Shown piece after piece: positions 1 to 12,400 of a stretch of 64,000 nucleotides of DNA. Position 1 is the first letter of the stretch. Every line of letters starts with the position of its first letter. The stretch is taken from the NCBI RefSeq assembly GCF_020520425.1, contig NC_079487.1:109092141-109156140 (forward strand), written 5' to 3'. The notes under the pieces are model-generated. The model searched no databases, was not told where the DNA came from, and worked only from the letters and a program-made list of their open reading frames with translations. Source of the DNA: Spinacia oleracea (lineage: Eukaryota; Streptophyta; Magnoliopsida; Caryophyllales; Amaranthaceae). Both the position numbers and the translations under genes were made by a program.

Positions 1-45
1 TATAAGTTCAGTCAAAATAAGCCTAATAGAACGGAGCCTAAATTA
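1..45. repeat. Right part of a short TIR repeat, cut by the window edge
   Basis: The first ~45 bases carry the words AAGTTCAGTCAAAATAAG and AATAGAACGGAG. Both recur in the small inverted-repeat element at 26312-26485, and a looser version lies near 19080-19130. This is probably the right end of a MITE whose left end lies outside the window. It has no coding content. Confidence 0.4.
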
Positions 46-249
46 TCACATATGTTAAAAATCAATACTCCATACTTTTTTCAGTTTACAATCTTGAAAG
101 AAATTTACAGAGTAATCTTTTTATTTACCGTTTGCCTTAATTATTTTTTAGTACTCCCTCCGTCTCTTTTTGTTCTTTACGTTTTCCTTTTTGGTATTTC
201 AAAATGTTTTTTACATTTCCTTTTATATTATCACATAAATGACTTAATA

Positions 250-677
250 TCTATTATTATATACTAAAAGAGACACCAGGAATGACACATGTCAATTGCT
301 GGTGCGATATTTTCGCGCCAAAAATCAATTTCCCAAAAAAAGTGTATCTGTTTTATTTTATTGTATTCTCTACCTTTTTTTTATAAACTATTTATGTATG
401 GAAACAAAATTTAGTTTATAAATTATGGCAATAATAGATACGACGTAATAATAATTATTCTAAATTGGTAATATTTTAGTCAAATCGCTATTATTAATAA
501 TGAAAAATATATCACTCAATATTTTACCATATTAGCATTTTAAGTATTCACATTAGATGAATAAATTTAAACGAGTATGTTAAAAATGTTATAACCATGC
601 AGTAGTTTGGGAGATAATCAGTTCAATATTTTGTGAAAAAATTAACAAAATCCGTGCGTGCACGGGATCTAATCTAG
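250..677 (+). mobile_element. Non-autonomous Helitron A
   Basis: It starts with TC (TCTATTATTATATACTAAAAG, the A+T-rich 5' end typical of plant Helitrons). It ends with CTAG at 674-677, about 10 bases after a GC hairpin (CCGTGC/GCACGG). The insertion site is between A and T, as is normal for the family. At 428 bp it has no Rep/helicase reading frame, so it is a non-autonomous copy. Confidence 0.75.
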
Positions 678-876
678 TTCTATCAAAATTTGTGTCCAAT
701 TATTATTTTAACCAATTAAATTCATTGAGTCATTTAATCTTTCGCACTTTTTCATTGAGACATTAAATTTTTTTCATTTCCCAATATCAGAATTTTGATA
801 AAAGTGAAAACATTATAAATAAACGTAATTTATCTTGTTTAAATAAAAAAAATTGAGGAATCTCGATCCAAATTAA

Positions 877-1482
877 TCTATATAATATATTAAAAGGCGT
901 TGTGAAAAATGTATATGTGGCACGTAGTACTCTCCCATTTACGCCACATCATCCACTCACCGAGTGTTACGCCATGTCATAGACAACCAAAACTAATGCA
1001 ATGAGATTCGAACACAAGACCTCATGTGTAGATAATAAGTTTCATTACCATCTTAACCAGCCACTAATTGTTGTTTGTTTATTCACATTAATTTATAAAT
1101 AAATGTTAACATAAGTCTAAACACAACTAATTTTTACATGACATTTTATTTTCTTTGGACTATTTTGAAAAATGTAATAATAATTATAGCATTAAAACAA
1201 GAAAAACATGTTGACGTAAATTTTATATATATATAATTTGGTGTTTAATAATTTGAAGAACTTAGTTCCACTAGAAAACAAATTATACAAATGGTAAAAT
1301 GATCTAATTGAAAAATTATTTAGCATGATAAATGACGTAGTGTGTCTTTATAATTGACGAACATCATGGATGTTTTCAATTTATGAAATACATGTATTTT
1401 GGTCAAATATTGAGCTCAAGAAAAATCTAAAATTTTAAATATTGAATGTAGCAACCGGGGCATCGCCCGTGCTACACACTAG
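877..1482 (+). mobile_element. Non-autonomous Helitron B with tRNA-like segment
   Basis: The 5' end is TCTATATAATATATTAAAAG. The 3' end has a GC hairpin (GGGGCATCGCCC region) followed by CTAG at 1479-1482, inserted between A and T. The body is clearly the same family as the outer Helitron at 43346-44540; they share the GCGTTGTGAA start and the CCACATCATCCAC segment. On the minus strand about 1000-1070 resembles a tRNA-derived sequence, with GTGGCTGGTTAAGATGG like an A box and GTGTTCGAATC like a B box. Confidence 0.75.
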
Positions 1483-1799
1483 TTTATCGTTAAAACGTGT
1501 GCAAAATAACAAAAGTAAAAAACAAAAAGAGACGGAGGGAGTAGATCCGTAGATGTTATGATTTTCATGAATGATCTAGATTTCCATTTCCACCACATAC
1601 AAAGAAAATATACAATTTTTTTAAAAAAGAAAATCAAGACACACAAAAATGGTAAAAGTAAACTCCTTAATTGTAACAAAAATCAAGGATACCCTATGCT
1701 CCGTATGACCAAACACCCAAATGGCAAAATCCAACACAAGCTAGACGACAAAAAATAGGGGTAGTACTGTAAACACGCAACATTTGGTGTCAGTTCTCC

Positions 1800-2058
1800 C
1801 TGTACTTGATTTCCCCATACAGAGACTACTATTTGCCTTTCGCGCTTCATAAACCCATTTCTGCACTCTGTTACACCTCCACCTTTTCCACTACCTCCAA
1901 CGGAAAAACTTCCACCATTTTCTCTCTCCTCTACTCTACACTCACTTTCTCTCTCCTCAACTCCGCCCTTACTTCCACCTTTCCACGCCCGAGAATTTCG
2001 CCTCTCTCTTTTCAAGTGTTGCCGGGGACGCCGGGAATTGCTTTTGATCGTCTATAAG
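1800..2058 (+). promoter_or_regulatory. Probable 5' leader exon of the DCD-Kelch gene
   Basis: This is a pyrimidine-rich stretch (many CTCTC and TTTCTC runs) with higher GC than its surroundings. It ends in a good donor (AAG|GTTTAC, GT at 2059). It does not join in frame to the coding exon, whose acceptor TAG at 3698-3700 lies directly before GATGG. I read it as a non-coding first exon followed by a 1.6-kb leader intron, a common plant arrangement. The transcription start is not visible; 1544-1799 is the presumed promoter. Confidence 0.5.
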
Positions 2059-2629
2059 GTTTACTTTCTTTCCTTATTTGGAAATTATTGATATTATTTT
2101 AAGGTTTATTTTTGGTAACTTTTTTTCTCTTGCTAATCTGATGAAATTGTTTCTGTAATGCTGTTTTGTGATGAGTTTTTTCGTTGTTTGTTTGCTGAAT
2201 TGTAGAATTATCATGTTTTAGTTTGTTTTCTTACGGAGTTCTTTGTAGCGTTTGGAATTTTGGTATTTTGTTGAAAATCCTGAAATGGTTGGATTTCTTT
2301 TTTTGCTGTCTGGTCATTTCGACGCCGAAATCATAGATTGTAATGCGAAACTATACTTCACATTAGTGAATAGGGATGTAGCATTTTAAGTTAAAGGTAT
2401 TGGGAAGTTATGCTCGTGTTGTTGGCGAAGTTTTGTTAATTTTATTTATTTGATAGATGGTTTAAGTGCCCTCGTCGCCTTCAACGTGTTAAATCGATGA
2501 TGCCACTGCACAACCACAATTGCTATAAATTTGAGCTTGTGAGGTTGTATGAACTGTGATTTATTTGAATTAGACAATTGCTATTTCGAACCTAAAAGAT
2601 AGGAGTAGTCCTACCCATTCTAGATACTA

Positions 2630-2874
2630 CTCCGCCCGTTTGGAAATAATAGTTACATACTCGTATGCTACTTACGGATGCTAGAAATATTTGCATGTCT
2701 TTCATAAAACTGTAACGGTTTATGATCGGACTTTCCTCCCCACCTAAATTGTGTGAGGTAGAGAGTGTAAGAGTGGCTCAACTTTTTATTATCTAGGGTC
2801 TATTAGTAGAAATGTACTTCGTATTATGTTAAGAGTGGTTGGATAATATGAGTACTATGTATGGACGGAGGGAG
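2630..2874. mobile_element. Stowaway MITE in the leader intron
   Basis: The terminal inverted repeats are CTCCGCCCGTTTGG at the left and the complement of CTCCCTCCGTCCATAC at the right, flanked by TA at 2628-2629 and 2875-2876. At 245 bp it is non-coding. It lies in the long first intron of the DCD-Kelch gene, a usual place for such elements. Confidence 0.75.
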
Positions 2875-3701
2875 TAATATGTTGTATGTAATGATTCGCT
2901 TTGGTTTATAATTTTCGTGGAGTAATTTCTGCTATTGGGTTGAGAGTCTTGAGACTACTTAAGAGAATGAGAAACATGGTGTCACGTCGTTGATTAACAA
3001 CTGACCCCTTGTTTAGAAAACTACACATGTAACACTATATGCTAGTTATTAGTGCAAATCTTATTATTATTCTTAGGGTAATTATTAGTGCAAATCTTCA
3101 CTCAAAATTTGAAATCAGTTACAGAAAGGTTTATTGACCTTGTTCAAACCTATAAATAAGCTCAAGTGTCATCATGTAAACTGACCAGTAAGTTTTGTCC
3201 AGCGGCGTGTGCAAACAACAATGAACTTTAGAGATGTGTTCAGGCTTCTAGAAACTAAAGTCTAAAGGGTATAATGCAGATTTTCAGGTCCAGACATATG
3301 AAACCTCTGAGTGTCAATTAAAAGTTGGCAACGACGGTACTGCACATTGATGTTCTTGTCGATTTCTTTTACATCCAGCACTTAGTTACCACTTATGGTG
3401 CTTATGATCTGAATGGTGAACGGCGAAATAATTGATTATACTTATTAAAACATAATATTGTTTTCAGATAATTTTCTAAGCAGAATAGAATTATCATGTT
3501 ACTGGATGCCCAGAAAAGGATGTGTATTCAGTTATGATTTGTTCTCGGGAATTTATGACTTGGGATTTTGCGAAACATATACTGCTTCCTTTTATTTCCA
3601 TTCTCGATTTTTTTTTTGTTTCGTGTGTTTTAACCATGTTAATATGTTTTGAAGTAGGCTATAACTTCTTGACCAAGTATGCATTTACATTATTTGGTAG
3701 G

Positions 3702-6700
3702 ATGGGTGCTGGTAGAAAGACAGAATCTGTCGTGTTGCAGAATAAGCCACCTCCGCAGCAGACAATTAATCATCATCCCTGGTCGGCTCGTGGTTTACTG
3801 AAGAAGGACCTGGCTGCTGTAATATTTGGATGCAAGTATTCCACTATGAATGAATGCCATTTAAAACTGTTATTTGGTTAGTTAGCCACCTATTGCAGTA
3901 TTGCTCATAATTGAAATTTCTTTTCATAGTTTTGATTTTTGAATTTGCTCTATTATGCATAATATGGCGCCTGATCAAGCAATTTGCTGCATTCTTGAAC
4001 AGGCTTACCCGAAGCACATTTTAAGTATGTGCACCATGTTACTCCAGGCATGCCTCTTTTCCTATTCAACTACAGTGATAGGAAACTTCATGGGATATAT
4101 GAGGCAATATCTCCTGGACAACTGAATATTAATCAATATGCCTGGACCTTAGATGGCGAAAAACATACCCCTTTCCCCGCACAGGTACTGTTATCATGGT
4201 AAATTGGATGCTATACTGTAGGTCAAGTCATCTCGGCAATGTAGGTGCTTAAATGTTAACATAAATCGCTTTGTGCCTGCTAATAGGTTCGTGTGAAGGT
4301 TCGTACGCAGTGCCGCCCTCTAAGTGAAGAGCAGTACAAGCCTATTCTTGTTAATAATTACAGCAGCCATGAGCCGAACCATTTTTGGTTTGAGTTGGAC
4401 AAAATTCAAACCAATAAGTTAATCTCTTTGTTCTTAGCTTCTCCAATTAGCCAAAGTGTTGCTGTCCCTCGCATTACAGCTAAGTCGGGTACTCTGTTTA
4501 AACAACCTGTTGCTCCAATTGTTCACCAAGAAGTTTGCAACTTGGGAAATGGTAAAGGTAAACAAAGAGTGGCAGCTGCAGCGGATCAAGATGTAGTGGA
4601 GAAGCAGCGAAATGTTGCTACTTTCCATGAAGGGAAATCGTGGAGCTCTTTGTTTAAACACCTGTCCGATTCTACTTCGAAAAAGAAAGATGAAGATTCC
4701 AATAGTGAGGGTTTTTCCAACATGTCAGAAGATGAAGCTTCTCCCGCTATGTCTGAAGATGTTAGCGTGGATGAAACTCCTCCTGTTATGTCCGAAGCCA
4801 TTTATGTGGATGAAGCTCCTTCTCTTATGTTCGAAGCCATTTGTGCTGGTGAAGCTCTTGACGTGTCAGAAAAAAGTCATATGACCTGTGTTGATGAAGC
4901 ACATTTTCCATCAGAAGTGAGTTGTTTTATTCCGTCAGAAGTTGATTATTTTGTTGAGGAAATCAGTTCACACTTGCAGTCAAGTGATCATATTGGTGTA
5001 ATTAAGGTATCTTACTTGTCACTTTATGCCTTTTTTTTTGTAATTATTTTATTATTTCAGTTTCCTGTCATTTATGTCCATAGTGTTGCTAATCCTTATA
5101 GCATCTATTTTGTGTAGTTGATCCAGGCAATCGGGGAGATGAAAGCATTACAGTTGGATCAAACACGGAAAATCCAGAGCTTGGAGCAGGATTTGGTAGG
5201 GATTTTCCAATATACTTGTGTTGCCTTTTTTTTCCACTTCATCATTGCTATATTTGGCTATGTGAATAATTTTTATAAGCCATGTGGTTTATGCCTTAAT
5301 CAAAACCGCAAAAGTGGTCCACAATATAATCCCCAATCCCTCCTCTGAGATCTCAAAACAGGAATCAATAATACAAATACAAGGTGAACTGCTTTTGTAT
5401 AAAATCAAGCTCTGTCAAATTTTTTTTTGAAGGTATCAAGTTCTATCAATTTGCAGAATTTATAATTATTTTGCAGGATGTTGATTTTAAAAGTTATCCT
5501 CCAGATTGTTTGGCTTTTATTTTTTAAAAGCCTTTCCCCCCTTTCAAACTGTGGTTTTATGATAATAACTTGATAACTGTATCCTCTGCTGAGGTGCATG
5601 AACTAATGCTTTTGTTTATTGAATGTGACTAAATTGACAATACAGGTAGAAACCAAAAAAAGAGTTCATGAGTTGGAAAACTTTCATCGGGAATCGGGGA
5701 AGTACATACCCTCTCATTCAACTGTAGAAACCAAAAAAAGAATTCATGAGTTGGAAAACTTTCATCAGGAATCGGGGAAGTTCATACCCTCTCATTCAAC
5801 TGTGCATGTTGAGGACTCGCAGTTCCAGAGTATTTCTCAAGATTCCTGTCACTCCATGCTTTTAGTGGGCGGATTTAGTGGCTCCTCCTGGCTACAGAAC
5901 TTGGATTTGTACGTGCCTTCCAAGGATGTGATAACATCTCTTGAACCAATGAGTTCTATCCGGCCATATGCTTCGGTGGTGAAACTTAAGGATGCATTAT
6001 ATGTTTTAGGAGGAGGATATGGTACATCCTGGTATGACACAGGTACTAGTCTTTTGAATTTGACTTATCCATCTCTTCCTCTATCCTTTGATGCTAATTA
6101 TTATCAATAATTAATTTTGAATCTTGTTTCCCTGGTTGGCTAAAGTTGATTCCTACAACTTGGAATACAATAAATGGATGAGTTGCCCTTTGTTGACTAA
6201 GAAGAAAGGCAGTATGGCAGGGGTCTCTCTCGATGACAAAATCTATGCTATAGGCGGTGGAAATGCGAATGACTGTTTCTCAGAAGTAGAAATACTTGAT
6301 CTGAATATTGGAAGATGGGTCCGCACCAGATCAATGGTGCAAGAGGTAATGTACATAAATCATCTTGTTGCTGTAAAGTTCGTGCTCTACCTCTGATGAT
6401 ATGCTCTCATATAAGAAATCCTTTCTTGTTCAATTATATGCACAAGTGGAAATTACACGTAAAAATTCATCTTGCATTTTTATCAGCTAGCTGAACATCT
6501 TGTTTGTAAAATGATTAATCAGCATCAGTAATAATTTGTTGTTGTCTCTTCCTCCTGTATAATGTGGCCTGGAAGCACAAGAGAGATTTCCCCCTCCTTT
6601 TTGTTTTGTATTACGCACATCACACTATCCATGTTTCTTCAATCCTCTTCACCATTTGGTAAGTTGCCCCCACAGTATTTCGGTGTTTTTACAAACAGGA

Positions 6701-8045
6701 GAAAAAGATAAAGTGTTATTTTTACAAATAGGAGTTCTATATCCCTGTAAACATTTCATCTTGCAAAATTCTTGTCAAAGCCCAATATAGTGAGTCTCCT
6801 CTTGTGTATTTCAGAGGTTTGGCCCAGCTGCAGCACGATTGAATGGGGCACTCTATGTTACTGGGGGATATGACGGTCATGAATACCTAGGGTATGTTAC
6901 ACTGTCACAGTGCCTTTACATTCTTTGTTTTCTTCTCTTTTGTTACTTTTTCTGTGATGCGTAATGTCTTATCTCTTTACAGTGACTTCTTTTTTTGTCG
7001 AATTCTGCTGTGTCCGGGTAGCATGTTATTCTGGATCAAAAGTTTGCGAGTTGTGTGTCTCCCTATTACATAAATCTAATTTCAAAGCCATTTACCAATG
7101 AATGTGGGGTGTCTAGTTTTCTTGCAGATTCTCACATATTTCCTCCAAATAATGTGGAATAGTATTTGAGAATTATTTTTTCTCTTTTTATAGATCTTTA
7201 AGAATTTTCTATACCAATTTATTTTTTTGTCTCCTTATCACTGGTTTCTTTATGATCCCATTGTAATTCTTTGTCAGATGTGGTTTGAGTCATATACTTC
7301 CACTTCTACTTCTTTAAAAAAAAAACCAGTTCTAACTTTTGGTCATGGTGGAAAATTCATTTACCACTCGTCTTGCAGGTGCATGGAAAGATTTGACCCT
7401 CGTGCATATTCATGGACTAAATTGAGGAGTATGAACACAAGAAGAGGATGCCACTCTGTGATTGTTATGAATGAAAAGTTGTAAGTGCTCTTTTACCATA
7501 ATTGTGATAGTTGATCGGGCACTATTTGTTTCTATCTTGATGTACTGGATAATCTAGACTAGTTGAAGTTCACAATTGGTGTTCTTACATCAATATTTCT
7601 GTGTTATAATCAAACGCGTGTCACGATGGTGGTTATGATGGTTATGATGGAGCTCAAATTGTAGGTATGCCATTGGTGGTTATGATGGAGCTCAAATGGT
7701 GCCGACTGTTGAAGTTTACGAGCCTCGTGTTGATTCATGGACAATGGTTGAGTCGATGAACTATGCCAGAGGATATATGGGTAGTGTGGCTCTCGGAAAC
7801 ACTATCTATGCGATATGTGGGATGCATGATAGCGAAGAGATCTTGGATACGGTAAGCAATTAAGTGTTCTTTTCTTGTCAGTAACCTTTGCTGATTACCT
7901 AGATTTATAACATTGATAACAATTTCCTCTCTTGCCTTATGGTTTATGGTGGTAGGTGGAGTGTTATTCAGAAGGTAAAGGATGGCAACTAGCCAACCTG
8001 AATTCCATTGGGCAAAGATGTTTTCTCTCAGCTGTTGCGTTGTGA
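3702..8045 (+). CDS. DCD-domain and Kelch-repeat protein
   Basis: Coding exons read from splice sites and frame: 3702-3876, 4003-4184, 4287-5006, 5118-5195, 5646-6042, 6146-6345, 6815-6891, 7379-7480, 7665-7851 and 7956-8045. All phases agree and give 735 aa ending in TGA. Residues ~26-155 form a DCD (development and cell death) domain with the FGCKYST, LPEAHFKYV and AQVRVKV signatures. Residues ~200-355 are acidic and low in complexity, with imperfect repeats around MSE..VDEAP. Residues ~360-437 look coiled-coil. From ~450 to the end there are about six Kelch blades (GG doublets followed by Y and W). The architecture matches plant DCD-Kelch proteins of the Arabidopsis At5g01660 type, a stress/cell-death associated group whose biochemistry is poorly known. 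The start follows the acceptor by one base. Oddities are an in-frame 26-residue duplication (386-437) and a copied exon piece in the intron before 7665. Confidence 0.9.
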
Positions 8046-8648
8046 TATGACTATTGACTATTGAGAACCTTTGTGAACAAAAAGGTTGTATATTACATGA
8101 TTAACGTGTTAATAGTTAACCGATTACTTAAACCTGTATTACGAGGACACAGAAGTTGTAGTTAATAGTACTTGTAACTGTGTTTATTGCGGGTTGGCTA
8201 TTGTTCAAGCCAATATTAGCGTTCTACCCCCCTACATGGCTACATGATAATACAACTGTGTTAAGTACTAGTGAAACACATGATAGGACAAAATTATTGT
8301 TTAGTCCATAATTATTGGAGTATTCTGTGTTCTTTCCTTGGAACTGGTAACCTAGCTCATGAGTAGACAGTTTCTTTACTCATACGATTATGAATCGTTT
8401 ATGTCCAGTATAACTTAGCATTTATGTTCAGTGTTTAGTTAGTATTCATAACTTAGTATGTAGACAGTAAGATAATACGGTTAACAATTTGATTTGGTTG
8501 CTTCCTGTAACCTGTTATTCATTTAAAAGAGAATGTCACAATTGATAACTTAGTATGTCACAATTGATTTTCTATGCGTAAAATATGTGACCTCTTCACA
8601 CCCCCAACTTCTCACTGGTTGAGTTAAGTGGGTATTCATTATTCTTCA
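8046..8648 (+). other. 3' flank of the DCD-Kelch gene
   Basis: This is A+T-rich sequence without a reading frame of note. The first few hundred bases are presumably the 3' untranslated region. There is no single clear poly(A) signal that I would commit to. I see nothing else here. Confidence 0.4.
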
Positions 8649-9020
8649 GGGCATGCTTGGATTGAGGGTAATGTATTAAAGGGTAATAAAAGTCAAATTA
8701 AGGTAATTGAAGGTGATGATGAGGGGATGAAGTGGTGGCAAAGGGAACACGGTAGTGTTGGCAAGAAGAAAATAAAGGGAAGGGGGAATCAAATACCCTC
8801 ATCATGGGGGAAATAGTTACCCACCATCCCACTAGGGTGATTATTACCCTCATTTGGAGGGTAATTACTTCCCCCCTTCCTCCCTTCTCCTCACAACACC
8901 ACCACAACCACAACTTCTCATCACAATACCACCACACCACCCTCCTTGCAACCACCTCAATTCACCTTCATTGTCCTTTTATTACCCCCATAACCCATTA
9001 CACCCAATCCAAGCGTGCCC
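8649..9020. mobile_element. MITE with GGGCATGCTTGG termini
   Basis: The left end GGGCATGCTTGGATTG is mirrored at the right end (CAATCCAAGCGTGCCC). The trinucleotide TCA flanks both sides (8646-8648 and 9021-9023). At 372 bp it is rich in GGTAAT/ATTACC repeats and non-coding. A 3-bp duplication and a G-rich terminus suit PIF/Harbinger (Tourist-like) MITEs, though TCA is not the classic TWA. It separates the convergent ends of the DCD-Kelch and BADC genes. Confidence 0.65.
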
Positions 9021-9424
9021 TCATAGGCCACATTTTATTTAGTTAGGGCTTACCAACATTTAAACCTAGTAAAACTAAGAAATGTTCATGCTGAATCGAT
9101 GTATCATGAATTCAAGAGAGATCATACAACACTCAAATACAAATTCATATAAACTTGCGCTGATTTTTTCTTGTCTAACTTCAAAAATAGGGGGTGGGGG
9201 AATGAAAGAAAAATACCGTTCAATAATTGAACTGATTCTTCATATCTTTTCCTTCAAATTGCTGCTAAATGGCAACAAATATCTACATCTACGTTCTCTT
9301 TTAAATGAACAAGAAGCAACCAAATCCCAGTAAATGGAGAAACAAGACTTTCACTAACTGAAACACGAGGTTGGCTGATACAAGAAGAAATGACTGCAGA
9401 ACCGACGGATCAAAGAGACAGCAT

Positions 9425-12400
9425 TCATCTGAGGCCGTGAAATGACGGCAAAACAGCAATTAAGGGGTCACCATAGCCCACAGCTTCTGCAAGCACAATT
9501 GCAGAGTAACAATTAGAAAATTGAAATTAAAGAAAGCTGAGTTTTGCTAGGGGTCCATCATATGATTATTGTGGTTTATTCACCTATTTTGAAAATATTT
9601 AGATATGAAAAAATTAATCACTTGTTGACATACCTCCTTCTTCAAAAAGCAGCTTCAGAACTTCACCGGCTACATCCGACTGGTCATTCAATAATTAAAG
9701 ATGTTACCGAGAAAATATTTGCATCATCAATGAGAACGTAAAGGAAGAAGAGCAAGTTTAAAAAAGTTCCCCTTTAGTTATTTATAAGACCGTTTAATAC
9801 AAGCTTAAAAATCATGGGAGAAGCTCACCTTGACAGGAAGCTCGGTTCCAAATTGATCAATATAGCCAATCACTTGACCCTCTTTGATAACATCACCCTG
9901 CATTTTGTTATGAGGAAATGTCTGATTAATAAATATTTAGCCACATTTATCACCCAGATGAAAACACAGCTCAAGAATGTAAACTCGACATAATACTGCA
10001 TCAACTATAAAGCATTATTCCAGTGGGTTCAATAGACATTTCTCCTATCTAAGAATTTGAGAAAGCCATTTAATGGATGTCAACAACAGCATTAAGTTCA
10101 GGAATAGATAATCTAACTAGCCAGTTTCAGCAAAGATGTTCTCAAAAGATCAGCTGGGTGATCGAATAATAATACATGTAGCCTTCTACAGATTCCACTG
10201 TTACCTGCTTACAGTTAGGAGGTTGCTTTTTCCCCTTTACAGTTCTTCCTCTTCGGAACGAGCCGACCTGAACAAAAGGTCAAAGATTTAATGACACCAG
10301 TCTCTTAGTTGTTATATACAGACAATGATTTGAATACATACTGTTGGTGATGTTACTAATTCGAATCCATCGGCTCCAGAGGCTTCTAAAGAAGCCAATT
10401 TTGAAGATGCTGCTGAGGAGGCACTTGCAAAGAGACTGCTTTTTTCAAGAGAGGGTTTTGGAGCTGATGTCGAAAGCGCAGCAGGAGCTGATTGAACCAT
10501 GGGTTCACTTGGAATAGGTGGTGCAACTGGAACCGGAGTATTCACGGCACCAACATTTCTCTTAAGATGCATCTCAAAATCTCCAACCTACAACAAATTA
10601 TAAGTTACATACACAATCTCTGCCACCGCCAACCTTTAAGAAAAAGAAGTGAAAAACAGAGCCCATGTATAAAAAAGAACATGTTCTCGTGAAGATCACA
10701 ATCTCACATCTAATGGCAGTTCTCAACAGTTCAAAAATAACCATTGTATTGTGGGAAGTTTAAAGCGTAAAAGTTTCTATGACAGCATAATTAAGAAAAA
10801 CTTTGGGAATTAGAAATTCCAAAATGTATGATGAAACAATTATGGCGTTGAATGAAATACTGTATATTAGAATAGGTAAACCTTCTTATATGCAGAACAA
10901 TAACCACCAGTATGAACCACGTAAACAGACTCAGATCAATCACATCGAATTCTATAGAAGTTTACTAAGACAAAAGTGTTAAAAACCCAAGCATTCAAGG
11001 CCATTTCACATAAAACGACTCTGGGAGTCTGGGGAGTTTCATATTAGTCTTCAACTCTTCATATCCAGAAATATTCTTGTTCTCCTATGACATGGCTGTG
11101 CTAGAATAATCACAACCTATAAGTATAATAAATCTACAGGGCAGTCATATCAGAAATAAGACGTCTCAAAGTCCCAACTACCAAGCAAAATAAATCTCAC
11201 AACCACCACAAACAGTTGTTTATGAACAGAACAGATGTCTTTTAAGGTCAGGTGTGGATGCAGAAGTATAGAGCCCCCTAGATTTACCAACTTCAGTTCC
11301 GGAGACCTTAGCAGTTAGCATGAAATATCTACTTGAGATGTGCTCTTTCAGCTTCCATTAATATCACTTAAATTGAACTATTAAAGTATTAGTAATGAGA
11401 CGGAGATTTGAGACGGAGATTTCAAACCTTAATCTTTAAACTTCAAGAATGTACTACCAGAATCAGTTTGACATGTATATACAAGTCAATTTGGACAAGA
11501 AAACTTTACCTTTAGTTGTACTTCAGCAACACTTGTTTCATCACAAACCTCCAAGAGCAATGCCTGAAGAAGTTTTAACAATTATATTAGTTTGTAATCA
11601 AGCGGATGAAACATGTGGAAAATAAGCTTTCGCGATTATTTGTTTGTTCCCTAGACACAGCCGCTTCCCATAAAGCATTTATTTACAAAGAAAATGAAGA
11701 ACATGAATGGTACATAACACCACCAGGTCCACCACTATCTTTTAAGGCTGTAGAAGATGAATGGTGTCAATTAAAATATTAATTCAAACATGATGAATAT
11801 TGAATACACTACTATTATGTGGTTATGTCGATTAACCTTAGCAGTTATATTCAATAAGCTAGCAAGTCATGATGGGTGGCATATTAAAACTTTTAGCAAC
11901 TTTTGTTCTTAGAAAAATGATAAAAAAAATGCGCAAGCCAAACCATCTTTTCCAACTTCAATGGATTGGAATCAAATGCACCAGCAACGGTTTTCCTTTC
12001 TTCACCTTCTCCACTTACATCAGTACTATTCAAAGGTGTTAAGATGTTGTTGTAAGATATCTCAAATGAAAGATGCGCACAATTGCATGGAAACGATGAG
12101 TGTCATACATCTAACCCATCCTTTTCACCCTGTAAGCGTTTATTACATGAAAGACATGGATTTAACTAAAGAGCGCTGCCAACAAATTTAACTTTTTATT
12201 AAAACTTCCTCTGCATACTATTATTCATTTATTCATAATACACAAATTTCGGTAACAAATTCTATGCTAACATGCATCATGGGAAAGTACACTTGAAAAA
12301 GTCCAGTATACCTCAAATGCGTGTGGGAAAGTGGCGCGCAGAGCATGTTTCTCTATTGAGCCTTTTGATCTGTTGTTTACTGGAACTGTCCCAAGAAGGT

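Larger units (their letters stand above)
154..1541. mobile_element. Stowaway-type MITE interrupted by two Helitrons
   Basis: The left terminus at 154 reads CTCCCTCCGTCTCTTTTT. The right terminus ending at 1541 is its inverted complement. A TA dinucleotide flanks each side (152-153 and 1542-1543), as expected for Tc1/mariner-class insertion. Removing the Helitrons at 250-677 and 877-1482 leaves about 350 bp of A+T-rich MITE with no reading frame. The MITE inserted first and the Helitrons later. It ends about 250 bp before the leader of the DCD-Kelch gene, so it may lie in that gene's promoter. Confidence 0.75.

Noticed and set aside
1000-1070. Possible tRNA gene on the minus strand
   Set aside because: A- and B-box words are present, but no cloverleaf closes and the segment is part of a Helitron family; treated as tRNA-derived sequence.
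1683-2015. Gly/Arg-rich open frame on the minus strand
   Set aside because: It is antisense to the pyrimidine-rich leader of the DCD-Kelch gene and reflects composition.
8628-9046. Several short open frames on both strands
   Set aside because: All fall within the MITE 8649-9020 and follow its GGTAAT/ATTACC repeats.
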